Origin: CAVUPF01 sp963777915
GTDB lineage: Bacteria; Actinomycetota; Thermoleophilia; Solirubrobacterales; 70-9
DNA: 64,000 nucleotides
Reading direction: 5' to 3'
NCBI GenBank assembly: GCA_963777915.1
Contig: CAVZSH010000003.1
Coordinates: 434,001 to 498,000 of the forward strand
Made by a program: the position numbers and the translations under genes. The notes under the pieces are model-generated. The model was not told where the DNA came from. It did not search any database and saw only the letters and a program-made list of their open reading frames with translations. Below, in pieces: positions 40,756 through 48,173 of the stretch. Each line of letters starts with the position of its first letter. The stretch's first letter is position 1.

Positions 40756-42023
40756 GGACGGCGGACCGTAGCGGCGTCTTCGGTGGCGCGCTCGACCAGG
40801 AAGGCGTCGAGCAGCTTCCGGGCGTGCTCCAGCGCGCCGGGCAGGACATGGGTGTAGCGCTCAAGGGTGATTCGCGCCGCCCCGGTCTGATACTCCGGAG
40901 TTTTGTGGCCCATGATCTGGGAGGCGACCTTGGGAGAGACGCCAGCGTGATCGAGCCAGGTTGCGGCGGTGTGGCGGGACTCCTGCAAGCCGATCGGCGC
41001 CAGCTTGAGGTCGGTCCAGCGCTTATGTACCCGCGTCTGCAGGGTGCTGAGAGCGATCAGACCCGACTTTGACTGGCGCAGCGGCGGGCAGACCTTGCCT
41101 TTCTTGGGGCGCCCCTGGGCGAGCCACTCCTGGCGCAGGATCGAGCGCAGCGGCGCTACGAGGGGCACGACTCGCCACGAGCCTCCCGGTTTACGCCCTT
41201 CCTCATCGGCAGCCAGCTCGGCTGCCCCGAGGTCGAGGTCGACGTGGCGCCAGTCGAGGACCTGTATCTCCTGTCGGCGGGCCGTGGCGTAGGCGGCAAG
41301 CGCGAAGGGCACGGAGTCGCGCAGGGCGTCGCGCGGAGTGCGGGGCGTTTTCTCTTCGCGCTCCTCTGGAGTTTGCGCGGAGAGGGCGCGAAGTATGGCG
41401 GCGAACTCGCCGGGGGTGGCAACGCGATCGCGCGGATTGGCGTCGGTGGCGGGGAGCTTCACCCGCTGAGCGGGGTCGTGGCTGGCAAGTTCGTGGTCCT
41501 GGGCCCAGGTATAGAAGGAACGCAGGCCGTTGATCACCGAACGGACCCGCGAACCCGAAAGCCCCTTAGCGCTCAGCTTGTCGACCAAGGCCTGTAGGTC
41601 ACCGCGCTTGACGTCGTTGGGTTGACGCCGCGCCAAGCTGTCGGGGAGGTGAGGGCGCACCGAGGCGAGGTCTTCCACCGCGCGTGGCCGGTAGCGCCGT
41701 CGCCATTTGTTCAGCGCCACGCCGTCTCGGGCGGCCCGAACGAATTTATCGTAGGCCTCGCCGAGGGTCACCTGCGACCCGGCCTGTACAAACTCGCCCT
41801 TGCCGAGCGCCTCTAGCAAGTCGGCCCGAGCGTTGCGAGCCTCGCTCAGGTGCTTCACCCGCGGCGTTTTCCGCGGCTTGTTGGCTTCGCGGTCCCAGGC
41901 GGCGCCGTAGTAGCTCGGGGTGCAGTTGCAGTCGTGGCGATCGCCGGTCTTGGTGACCTTGCAGCGCTCCTGGTGTCTCGCGAAGACACCCTGATATCTG
42001 GTCTTGGTGTCACGGCCCGGCAT
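40752..42023 (-). CDS. int: Tyrosine-recombinase integrase
   Basis: About 423 residues from ATG 42023 (overlapping the Xis stop as TGATG). The N-terminus holds an arm-binding domain with a Cys-rich start (CKVTKTGDRHDCNCTPSYYG). The core-binding part spans VTLGEAYDKFVRAARDGVAL to YTWAQDHE. The catalytic domain shows Arg I (ATARRQEIQVLDW), the box-II motif GLQESRHTAATWLDHAG, in which Gln replaces the usual first His while RH is kept, GHKTP, and Tyr in ERYTHVLPG. It would integrate the element, most likely at tRNA-Trp (fragment at 38978). Confidence 0.92.
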   Translation of the reverse strand: MPGRDTKTRYQGVFARHQERCKVTKTGDRHDCNCTPSYYGAAWDREANKPRKTPRVKHLSEARNARADLLEALGKGEFVQAGSQVTLGEAYDKFVRAARDGVALNKWRRRYRPRAVEDLASVRPHLPDSLARRQPNDVKRGDLQALVDKLSAKGLSGSRVRSVINGLRSFYTWAQDHELASHDPAQRVKLPATDANPRDRVATPGEFAAILRALSAQTPEEREEKTPRTPRDALRDSVPFALAAYATARRQEIQVLDWRHVDLDLGAAELAADEEGRKPGGSWRVVPLVAPLRSILRQEWLAQGRPKKGKVCPPLRQSKSGLIALSTLQTRVHKRWTDLKLAPIGLQESRHTAATWLDHAGVSPKVASQIMGHKTPEYQTGAARITLERYTHVLPGALEHARKLLDAFLVERATEDAATVRRP

Positions 42024-42373
42024 CAGCCGACCTGACTTGCAGGAAGAGCCGCGGACTCGGTCCAGCGCTCCAGGTCGCCCGGTCGATAGAGCCGGAGCTG
42101 ACCCGAGTACACACAAGGAAGGAAGGGCTGAACGTGACGCTGAAAGTGGCGCAGGCTCATCCCGAGGGTGCGCGCCGCCTCCCCGCGGGTGAGGAGAAGT
42201 CGCGGCACCTCGCTGGGCCGATCGGCTGTGCTAAGCCGTCGCGGAGACCCGGCGATGCGGCCTGCCGTTGAAAGCGTCTCGGTCATAGGAACAAGACGTT
42301 TTCGGGGCCCGTTTAGGCCCACCCGAGCGGGGGTTTTTTGGGCGTACAGATTCGTGTCGTGAACCTGCTTCAT
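42023..42373 (-). CDS. Excisionase-like helix-turn-helix protein
   Basis: A 116-residue protein whose C-terminal half is a MerR/Xis-type winged helix: LLTRGEAARTLGMSLRHFQR, HVQPFLPCVYSGQLRLYRPG, DLERWTES. Such proteins bind attP and favour excision, and repress the int promoter. The start ATG overlaps the stop of the replication-relaxation gene by 4 nt and its own stop overlaps Int. The N-terminal 55 residues look unstructured. Confidence 0.85.
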   Translation of the reverse strand: MKQVHDTNLYAQKTPARVGLNGPRKRLVPMTETLSTAGRIAGSPRRLSTADRPSEVPRLLLTRGEAARTLGMSLRHFQRHVQPFLPCVYSGQLRLYRPGDLERWTESAALPASQVG

Positions 42374-43077
42374 AGGGGCACCTCACGAATCGCGATCCTG
42401 TCCCCGGCGCTGGCCTTGGCGACGGCGCGCTCCACCGCGCGGCGGGTCTGACCGGGGGCGCAGTGGTAGTGGACCTTCGCCACGACGCCAAACCCGACGG
42501 CGTAGCGCCAAGCGCGGATCAGGCGTTGCAGGCGCTGCGGCGACTTCGGCGTCAGCTCGACCTCGATCGCGATCGTGCCGCCCTCGGCGAGGACGGCGAG
42601 GTCTGCTCGATGCAAGCGCGGAGCGCCGTTGGGGAGTTCCCCGACCTTGGCGCTGGCGATCGGGCGCCCCTCGATCTGCTCGGCCAGGACCAGCTCGCGC
42701 TCGGTGAGGACGCGCTCGTGGCCGAAGTGCTTGCCGAGCAGCTGCGCGGTGGAGGCGCAGCGGAGGCGATGGTCGACCGCGCCGGGGGTGATCGTCGCGA
42801 CCGGCAGGCCGAGGCCGGCGTAGCGCAGGCCATCGCGGGTCGCACGGAGGAGGCCCGGCTCGGAGCGGACCAGCTCCAGGCGCTCCAACAGACCCGCTTC
42901 GACGCAGGCCGCGACGCGGTCATAGGTCACGGTCCGGCCGGCACCCATCGCGACCATCACCTGGCCGATCCGCACCACGCCGTGCCGGCCGACGTAGCGG
43001 ATCAGCTCCCGGTCGCGATTTCGCCGCAACCCGGTCTCCCTGGCCACAACGACGCTGCTTTCGATCACGGCATCCAT
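42370..43077 (-). CDS. Replication-relaxation family protein
   Basis: A 235-residue protein. N-terminal winged helices (LIRYVGRHGVVRIGQVMVAM, DRVAACVEAGLLERLELVRS, GLLRATRDGLRYAGLGLPVA) precede a nuclease-like core (RLHRADLAVLAEGGTIAIEV, ELTPKSPQRLQRLIRAWRYA), the pattern of replication-relaxation proteins of actinobacterial integrative elements and plasmids. First gene of a five-gene coupled operon (RR, Xis, Int, two small genes). The 590 nt upstream contain two long palindromes. A 3' remnant of a similar gene lies at 53870. Confidence 0.85.
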   Translation of the reverse strand: MDAVIESSVVVARETGLRRNRDRELIRYVGRHGVVRIGQVMVAMGAGRTVTYDRVAACVEAGLLERLELVRSEPGLLRATRDGLRYAGLGLPVATITPGAVDHRLRCASTAQLLGKHFGHERVLTERELVLAEQIEGRPIASAKVGELPNGAPRLHRADLAVLAEGGTIAIEVELTPKSPQRLQRLIRAWRYAVGFGVVAKVHYHCAPGQTRRAVERAVAKASAGDRIAIREVPL

Positions 43078-43176
43078 TCGTTACTAAGACGAAGCTGGCC
43101 CACTTTTCGGTCCCCCCAGCTTCGTCTTTCTTCTCCTCCCCACCCCCTCCCCCGGTCTCACTGCACCGCACCACCA

Positions 43177-43332
43177 GCAATCCGCCCCCGTGCCCCTTCC
43201 ACTGCCCTACCAGCACTTCGGCAGCCGACCACGACCGCTCACCACCTGATGTATTTCTCATGGTGAGTGGGCGTGGTCGGCTGCCGAAGTGCGCTCTCAA
43301 CCGCTTAGGAAAGGGGCACGGGGGCGGATTGC
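43177..43332. repeat. Long inverted repeat (hairpin element 4), candidate origin/transfer site
   Basis: Outer arms GCAATCCGCCCCCGTGCCCC+TT at 43177-43198 and their exact complement at 43311-43332 (22 bp perfect). Inner arms 43213-43244 and 43261-43292 pair over 32 bp with two mismatches (GCACTTCGGCAGCCGACCAC...), around a 16-nt AT-rich loop. It lies 100 bp upstream of the replication-relaxation operon. Confidence 0.85.
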
Positions 43333-43396
43333 CGCTCCGGGTCGTCATCCGCTCATTTGTCCGCCCTTGTTCGCGGTCCAGAAGGAGTCGTCCTCG

Positions 43397-43511
43397 CCGA
43401 CCTACTTTCAGAAAAAGCGCGGCGCAGGGCGGCAGTCAAGGGCGCTTCGCGCCCGACCCCCGGAGGGGGTTGACGGCCGCCCGAGCTGCGCCTTCACCGC
43501 AGATAGGTCGG
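43397..43511. repeat. Long inverted repeat (hairpin element 5)
   Basis: CCGACCTACTTTC...GGCGCAGGGCGGCAGTCAA pairs imperfectly with the complement of TTGACGGCCGCCCGAGCTGC...CAGATAGGTCGG. Two small hairpins form the tip (GGGCGC-tt-cGCGCCC and CCCCC-gga-GGGGG). Together with element 4 it occupies most of the 590-nt gene-free stretch 43078-43666. Confidence 0.7.
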
Positions 43512-43666
43512 TGTCAGAGAGTCGGCGATAGGGCGCAGCGGTCACGGAACTTCGGAGCGACCCTTACCCCGAGGTTGGCCTTAGTTGCCGGGAAGTACCG
43601 CTCTATGCCAAGCAGCATCGCGCCCAATGCGAATCAGGACAAATCCTGCTCCTCAGCTGGAGAAGG

Positions 43667-44011
43667 TCACTCGCCCTGGCGGTCCTTCCGGCTCAGCGTG
43701 ATCACGTAGGTCAGATCGTCAAACATGCCGCGAAACACAACGTCGCTAACTTCAGCGCCGCGAAAGCGAGCAGGGTCCACCCAGAACCCCGGCCCCCGGC
43801 CGACGTTCGGTTGATCGCCAACCGGGACCCAGCCAACCCCTCGTCTGTTGTGGCTGTAATCCTCGCCGAGGACGACCGCCCCGAGTCGTCCGCCGAGCTC
43901 AGCGGCGACATGTTGATCATCACTCCGGATCACCTCGACGAGGACGTCTCGACCGTTGCTCTTCTGGAGCGCACCGACAAATTCACGGAACGTGGACGTC
44001 ATCTCTCCCAC
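43667..44011 (-). CDS. Protein of unknown function
   Basis: About 114 residues (GTG 44011 or ATG 44002): STFREFVGALQKSNGRDVLV, EVIRSDDQHVAAELGGRLGA, VVLGEDYSHNRRGVGWVPVG, then DPARFRGAEVSDVVFRGMFD and DLTYVITLSRKD. Balanced charge, alternating strands and helix; looks like a small globular protein. Not recognised. It may belong to the same accessory block as the sigma factor gene 160 nt away. Confidence 0.5.
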   Translation of the reverse strand: MGEMTSTFREFVGALQKSNGRDVLVEVIRSDDQHVAAELGGRLGAVVLGEDYSHNRRGVGWVPVGDQPNVGRGPGFWVDPARFRGAEVSDVVFRGMFDDLTYVITLSRKDRQGE

Positions 44012-44171
44012 GATGGACTTCCCGTGCGTTGTTTGTCAAGGCTTGACACGGAGGATCTTGCGGTATCGCTCCACAGAGACCAATGGGCCGCTGCGAGATC
44101 CTCAAGAGACCTCCGAGCGACGACGTGCCGTCCTAGCCATCTAGTGCTCCGCGATGAGCCTGCATCCGCCT

Positions 44172-44720
44172 TCATTTGGCGCACTGGCCGCTCCGAAGAG
44201 CCGCCCGCCCCTCAGCGACGCACCGGTTCACCTTCGTATAGGTCCACCGGTTCATCGCGGCGATCTCTTTGTAGCTGTAGCCGAGGGCGAGCAGTGAAAT
44301 CGCCCGCCGCTCGTCGCGCTTTAACTCGGTCAGGCGGCTGCGCGTTACTACGACCTCCTCGGCGAGGTCGAGGAGGTCGTCGGGGTGGCGGGTCGAGCGA
44401 CCGAGCAGCTCCTCGTTCGAGCAGCTCTCGCCGTCACGCTCGGAGCGCTGCTGCCAACTCCGTCGCCGCAGGCGGTAAAGCGCCCAGCAGCGGCGCTTCA
44501 GGGTCAGCGTGATCCACGCGAGCGGCGGTGCCTCGCTGGCGGGGTCGAAGCGGTCGATGAAGAAGACGAAGGCGTCTTGAAGAGCCTCTTCGGCTTGCTC
44601 GACGCCGTCGCAATTGCTTCTCGCGATGGCAAGCAGACGATCTCGGTGCTGATCGTAGATTTGCCCGGCGAGCTTCTGGACTTGGGCTCGCCTTTGCTGC
44701 TCGGCGGTGCTGGCGTACAT
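44172..44720 (-). CDS. Sigma-70-like sigma factor 1
   Basis: A 182-residue protein from ATG 44720 (GGAGGAGG 6 nt upstream). Region 2: LAGQIYDQHRDRLLAIARSN, then AEEALQDAFVFFIDRFDPAS, APPLAWITLTLKRRCWALYR. Region 4 HTH: LTELKRDERRAISLLALGYS, YKEIAAMNRWTYTKVNRCVA. The linker between them is short, without an anti-sigma site. Paralogue at 54125 with the same FDP...PPxAWxxLTLKRxCW and GYSYxEIA...WTYxKVxRC blocks. The mRNA leader contains hairpin element 6, whose stem reaches the Shine-Dalgarno. Confidence 0.85.
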   Translation of the reverse strand: MYASTAEQQRRAQVQKLAGQIYDQHRDRLLAIARSNCDGVEQAEEALQDAFVFFIDRFDPASEAPPLAWITLTLKRRCWALYRLRRRSWQQRSERDGESCSNEELLGRSTRHPDDLLDLAEEVVVTRSRLTELKRDERRAISLLALGYSYKEIAAMNRWTYTKVNRCVAEGRAALRSGQCAK

Positions 44721-44730
44721 CTCGAACCTC

Positions 44731-44877
44731 CTCCGTCGCTGGCTTTGACGGAGGCCCCGAAGGGCGCCGGACGGCGAGCCCGGAACCCGTAGGGCCGCAA
44801 GGAGCCCCGGCGCAGCCGGGGCTTGCAGGGCTCGCCGCCGGTGCCAAAATTTCGCGGCCGCAAAGCCAGCGACGGAG
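44731..44877. repeat. Long inverted repeat (hairpin element 6) in the sigma-factor leader
   Basis: Outer arms CTCCGTCGCTGGCTTTG (44731-44747) and their perfect complement (44861-44877), a middle stem CGGCGAGCCC/GGGCTCGCCG (44772-44781 with 44828-44837), and a tip AGCCCCGGC-gca-GCCGGGGCT. It lies between two minus-strand genes and touches the Shine-Dalgarno of sigma factor 1. Confidence 0.85.
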
Positions 44878-44959
44878 GTCAACGGTGCTAGTGCCGCCGA
44901 GAACTGGCGAGGATGTCCGGTCCCTCAGCTGCGACGGGGTAGACGTGATGCAGCATCTG

Positions 44960-45454
44960 TCACGGGCGGCGGTGCCGTTGCGTGGTGAAAATCTGGAAAG
45001 GGACTTCCTTTGTTGCGGCCGAATGGATTTCGTGGCCGCTGTATTTCGTCGCGCCTGCCGAATTGGTCGCTTCGATGCTGTAGCGGTATTCGGTGTCCGG
45101 ATGCAGGGTCACCCCGGCGTCGTTCGGATCGAGGCTGACGCTCTGGGTTCCATTGGAGGCGGGTATTTCCTGGGCCGGCGTGCGGATCGTGGCAATCGAC
45201 ATGCAGCTCACGGCACCGCCAGACTTCGGTCCCGCCACTCCGCATCCGTAGTCCAACTGGAACCGATAGGTCGTAGCGGAGCCGTTAGGGTTGATCTGTG
45301 CTTCCAGCGTAGCGTCGGTGGCCGTGATGTGCGATACCGACTCGGCCGTGACCGTGGGCGCGGACGCAACGGTTGTTGTGGCACCGCAACCGAGCGACGC
45401 GAGGGCCCCAATGGCCGAAACGGTCAACGCCAAGAAGGACAGCGGCGTATTCAT
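44960..45454 (-). CDS. Lipoprotein with fibronectin/Ig-like domain
   Basis: A 164-residue protein with a signal and lipobox, FLALTVSAIGALASLGC, so anchored to the membrane outer face. The mature part is one beta-sandwich: HITATDATLEAQINPNGSAT, TYRFQLDYGC, then LHPDTEYRYSIEATNSAGAT, the pattern of fibronectin III-like modules in Thermoleophilia surface proteins. Four cysteines besides the lipobox. 62 nt after the stop of the propeller gene at 45517. Confidence 0.8.
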   Translation of the reverse strand: MNTPLSFLALTVSAIGALASLGCGATTTVASAPTVTAESVSHITATDATLEAQINPNGSATTYRFQLDYGCGVAGPKSGGAVSCMSIATIRTPAQEIPASNGTQSVSLDPNDAGVTLHPDTEYRYSIEATNSAGATKYSGHEIHSAATKEVPFQIFTTQRHRRP

Positions 45455-45516
45455 TCCCTCACTCCACTCTCCGTTCTCTTGGAAACCACCTATGGGTGCT
45501 GGAAGCTCACCGCCGA

Positions 45517-48012
45517 TCAGCGGTGACGATCCACCGAGTCGTTGACCGTTACGGCCTTGCTCTTAGTCTTCGGGGCGCCGCCGTTCGGCGTGTAGATGAT
45601 TACGATCCAGATCGGTAGCCTACCCAAGCTTCTGAGCGCGGCGAGAGCCACATGGCGAGGTTTTATCATCAATTTCGTAGTGCCGGTCCCGATTGTGATC
45701 GCCGATCCCGTTCCGTAGGCGATGCGGCCCTTAGGCTTTCCTTTGCCGCGACATCGCCTCGCTCCGCGCGTCCCAGTGAAGCCTTTCAGCTTGGGCCTGA
45801 TCGTCGCCGCCGCGGCGAACGATCCGGTAGCGGTAGCGTCGAGGGTGAGCACGATCCGACCATTCTTGCGCTTCCTAACCTTGCGTAGCTTGAAGTCGTT
45901 GGAGCTTGGGACAGGCAGAGTGGTAGTCGGTACCTCGCCTTCGCCAACGCCTTCCGAGCGAGGAAGAGTTCCGACCATCGCCCTACCGACATCATCGGTA
46001 ACCACACACATTCCTTCGGGCGCGCACGAGACACCGGTCAGATCGGGCAAAAACAGTTCGAACGGCGCAAGCGGCACTATGGGGATGCCATAGACGTTTC
46101 CGGCAGTCCAAGCCGTCGCGTCGCCGGCCGGATTCGTGGTTACGAGCACGTTGCCCGGTGAGCCGTTCCCTCCATAACTAGTTGCAACACATAGGCCGTC
46201 CGTCGCGCAGGCAACTTCATCGAGGCCGTTGAGACCTTCGATGGGGGTCGTTATCCAAGCGCCGACGCCGTCGCTCGGTTCAGTCGAGGTGACGATCGCG
46301 TCGTCGATACGAACAGTGACGCACAGATCCACCGCGAGACACGAGATGCTGCGTCCAGCTCCAACATAGGTCTCCTTCCATGCTTCCGCCCCTCCGGCCG
46401 GATTGTCCGAGACGATAGCTTCACCCCCAGGCCCGTTGGGATTGAGCACTTCGGCTCCGTCGGTCGCGACGCACAGAGTTTCTGACGGGCAGGAAACGCT
46501 TCCTAGGTTGTCCTGGCTGGCCACATGGGCGACACTCCAAGCTCCCGCGCCGCCGGATGGGTCGGTCGAGGTGATGACATCTCCTTCGCGATCAATCGCG
46601 ACACAAAGGCTGGCGGATGCACATGAAACCCCCTTTAGTGGGATGGTACCGTCTACGTCGGTAGTGGTCCAAGCCAGCGCGCTCTCGGTCGGTGCGATAG
46701 AGGTCACCACGTTCCCGGACTCGTCCACGGCGACACAGAAGTCAGCTAAGGGGCAGGAGACTCCACTCAATGAGTGGTCATCGACGTGGACCGAGCTCCA
46801 TGACTGACCCTTACCCCGGGGATCGGTCGAGGTGAGGACGTTGCCAGCGTTGTCAACGGCTACGCAGAGATGAACCGATACGCACGAGATACCCTGGACT
46901 GAGCTGTTGCCTACTTCCAGCTTGGTCGAAGTCCAAGCTTCTTCACCCTCGCTCGGTTCTGTCGAGGTTATGACGCTACTGCCGCCGTCGGTCAGCACGC
47001 AGAGACTTTCCGAGGCGCAGGAGACGCCCTCGATGGATTCTTGCCCGCCGAATTTGTTGGGAAGATTGATGGGCGTCGATGTCCAGGCGCTCATTCCGCC
47101 GGTCGGATCGGACGCCGTGACCACGCCACCTTCACCACCTGACGCCACGCAAAACCCATCTGACGCGCACCACACATGTTCGACCAAACCTTCGCTGACA
47201 TGGGCCGGGCTCCATCCGCTCGCACCCCCTGCCGGATCGGTCGATGTGACCACGTTTCCAAAATTGTCGGTAGCCACACACAAGGCTTCAGATGAACACG
47301 AAACGTCAAACAGTGTGCCATTAGAGTCCACCTGGCTGACCGTCCACGCGCCAGCCCCCCCGGTCGGATCGGTGGAGGTGATGACTTCACCTTCTTCGCT
47401 AACGGCGACGCATAAGCCCGCGGACGGGCAGGAAACACCGCGAATAGGGTGCGAATGGGCGCCGTCAATGTGGACAATGCTCCAGTTGCTGGCATCGCTT
47501 GTCGGGTCGGTGGATACGGCGACGTTGCCCCTGGTGTCCCCAGCCACGCAGAAGCTCGGCGACGCGCAGGAGATACTCGCGATGGCCGTTCTGCCATCCA
47601 CCTTCACCCCTGACCACGCCCCCGCGCCGCCAGTAGGACCGATGGAACTGAAGATATCGCCCGAGCCGTCGACAGCCACACACAGGCCGACCGATGGACA
47701 AGAAACAGCGGAGAGCCCGCTGTCCGCGTCGACGCTGGTGCTCGTCCAAGCGCCAGCCCCGCCGGTCGGATCGGCGGAGGTCAGCACGTCGCCCGATTCG
47801 TCTACAGCAACGCACAGATTGATGGAGGGGCAAGAAACGCCATTGACGGCGGTTGGGGAAGCAAAGGGAGGGCTGCTGTCAGCGCGAACTGGTGACGCCC
47901 AGCTCACGGACAAGGCGGCCATCGCCGGCGCAGCACTAGGCAAAAAGCCACTCGCAAGAACCCCGGCCAGAAAGCCTACGAGGCAAAATGCCTTCCGCTT
48001 TCCTCGTTGCAC
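45517..48012 (-). CDS. Secreted 14-repeat propeller-like protein A
   Basis: About 831 residues from GTG 48012; the frame runs further upstream to 48162 without signal-like sequence. Signal peptide: FCLVGFLAGVLASGFLPSAA. The body has fourteen repeats of 40-50 residues with the core GVSCPSxxLCVAVDxxGxVxTSxxPTGG, a paired C-x5-C in each. Fourteen could make two seven-bladed propellers. The C-terminal 130 residues form a beta domain (FKLRKVRKRKNGRIVLTLDA; TGSAITIGTGTTKLMIKPR). About 60% similar overall to the protein at 50941. Role unknown, probably binding at the cell surface. Confidence 0.85.
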   Translation of the reverse strand: MQRGKRKAFCLVGFLAGVLASGFLPSAAPAMAALSVSWASPVRADSSPPFASPTAVNGVSCPSINLCVAVDESGDVLTSADPTGGAGAWTSTSVDADSGLSAVSCPSVGLCVAVDGSGDIFSSIGPTGGAGAWSGVKVDGRTAIASISCASPSFCVAGDTRGNVAVSTDPTSDASNWSIVHIDGAHSHPIRGVSCPSAGLCVAVSEEGEVITSTDPTGGAGAWTVSQVDSNGTLFDVSCSSEALCVATDNFGNVVTSTDPAGGASGWSPAHVSEGLVEHVWCASDGFCVASGGEGGVVTASDPTGGMSAWTSTPINLPNKFGGQESIEGVSCASESLCVLTDGGSSVITSTEPSEGEEAWTSTKLEVGNSSVQGISCVSVHLCVAVDNAGNVLTSTDPRGKGQSWSSVHVDDHSLSGVSCPLADFCVAVDESGNVVTSIAPTESALAWTTTDVDGTIPLKGVSCASASLCVAIDREGDVITSTDPSGGAGAWSVAHVASQDNLGSVSCPSETLCVATDGAEVLNPNGPGGEAIVSDNPAGGAEAWKETYVGAGRSISCLAVDLCVTVRIDDAIVTSTEPSDGVGAWITTPIEGLNGLDEVACATDGLCVATSYGGNGSPGNVLVTTNPAGDATAWTAGNVYGIPIVPLAPFELFLPDLTGVSCAPEGMCVVTDDVGRAMVGTLPRSEGVGEGEVPTTTLPVPSSNDFKLRKVRKRKNGRIVLTLDATATGSFAAAATIRPKLKGFTGTRGARRCRGKGKPKGRIAYGTGSAITIGTGTTKLMIKPRHVALAALRSLGRLPIWIVIIYTPNGGAPKTKSKAVTVNDSVDRHR

Positions 48013-48120
48013 ACTGGGACGACAGCACCTCCGAGCATCACAACCCCCTACTTGCTCGACTGTAGGCCGCAATCCCACCGTCGGAAGTCTACTCTCATCG
48101 CGGCTCTTGATGGGCCGTAA

Positions 48121-48152
48121 GACCCCCGAGGATAAGACGAGCCTCGGGGGTT
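48121..48152. terminator. Bidirectional hairpin after the sedolisin gene
   Basis: ACCCCCGAGG-ataagacga-GCCTCGGGGGTTT: a 9-10-bp stem followed by T-runs on both sides, 22 nt after the stop of the 48174 gene and upstream of the start at 48012. Confidence 0.75.
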
Positions 48153-48173
48153 TGGAGATCAATGAAGACGCCT

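Noticed and set aside
42301..42345. Terminator-like CCCGAGCGGGGGTTTTTT inside the Xis gene
   Set aside because: It lies in the coding part of a tightly coupled operon and on the wrong strand to end it; the stem is short.
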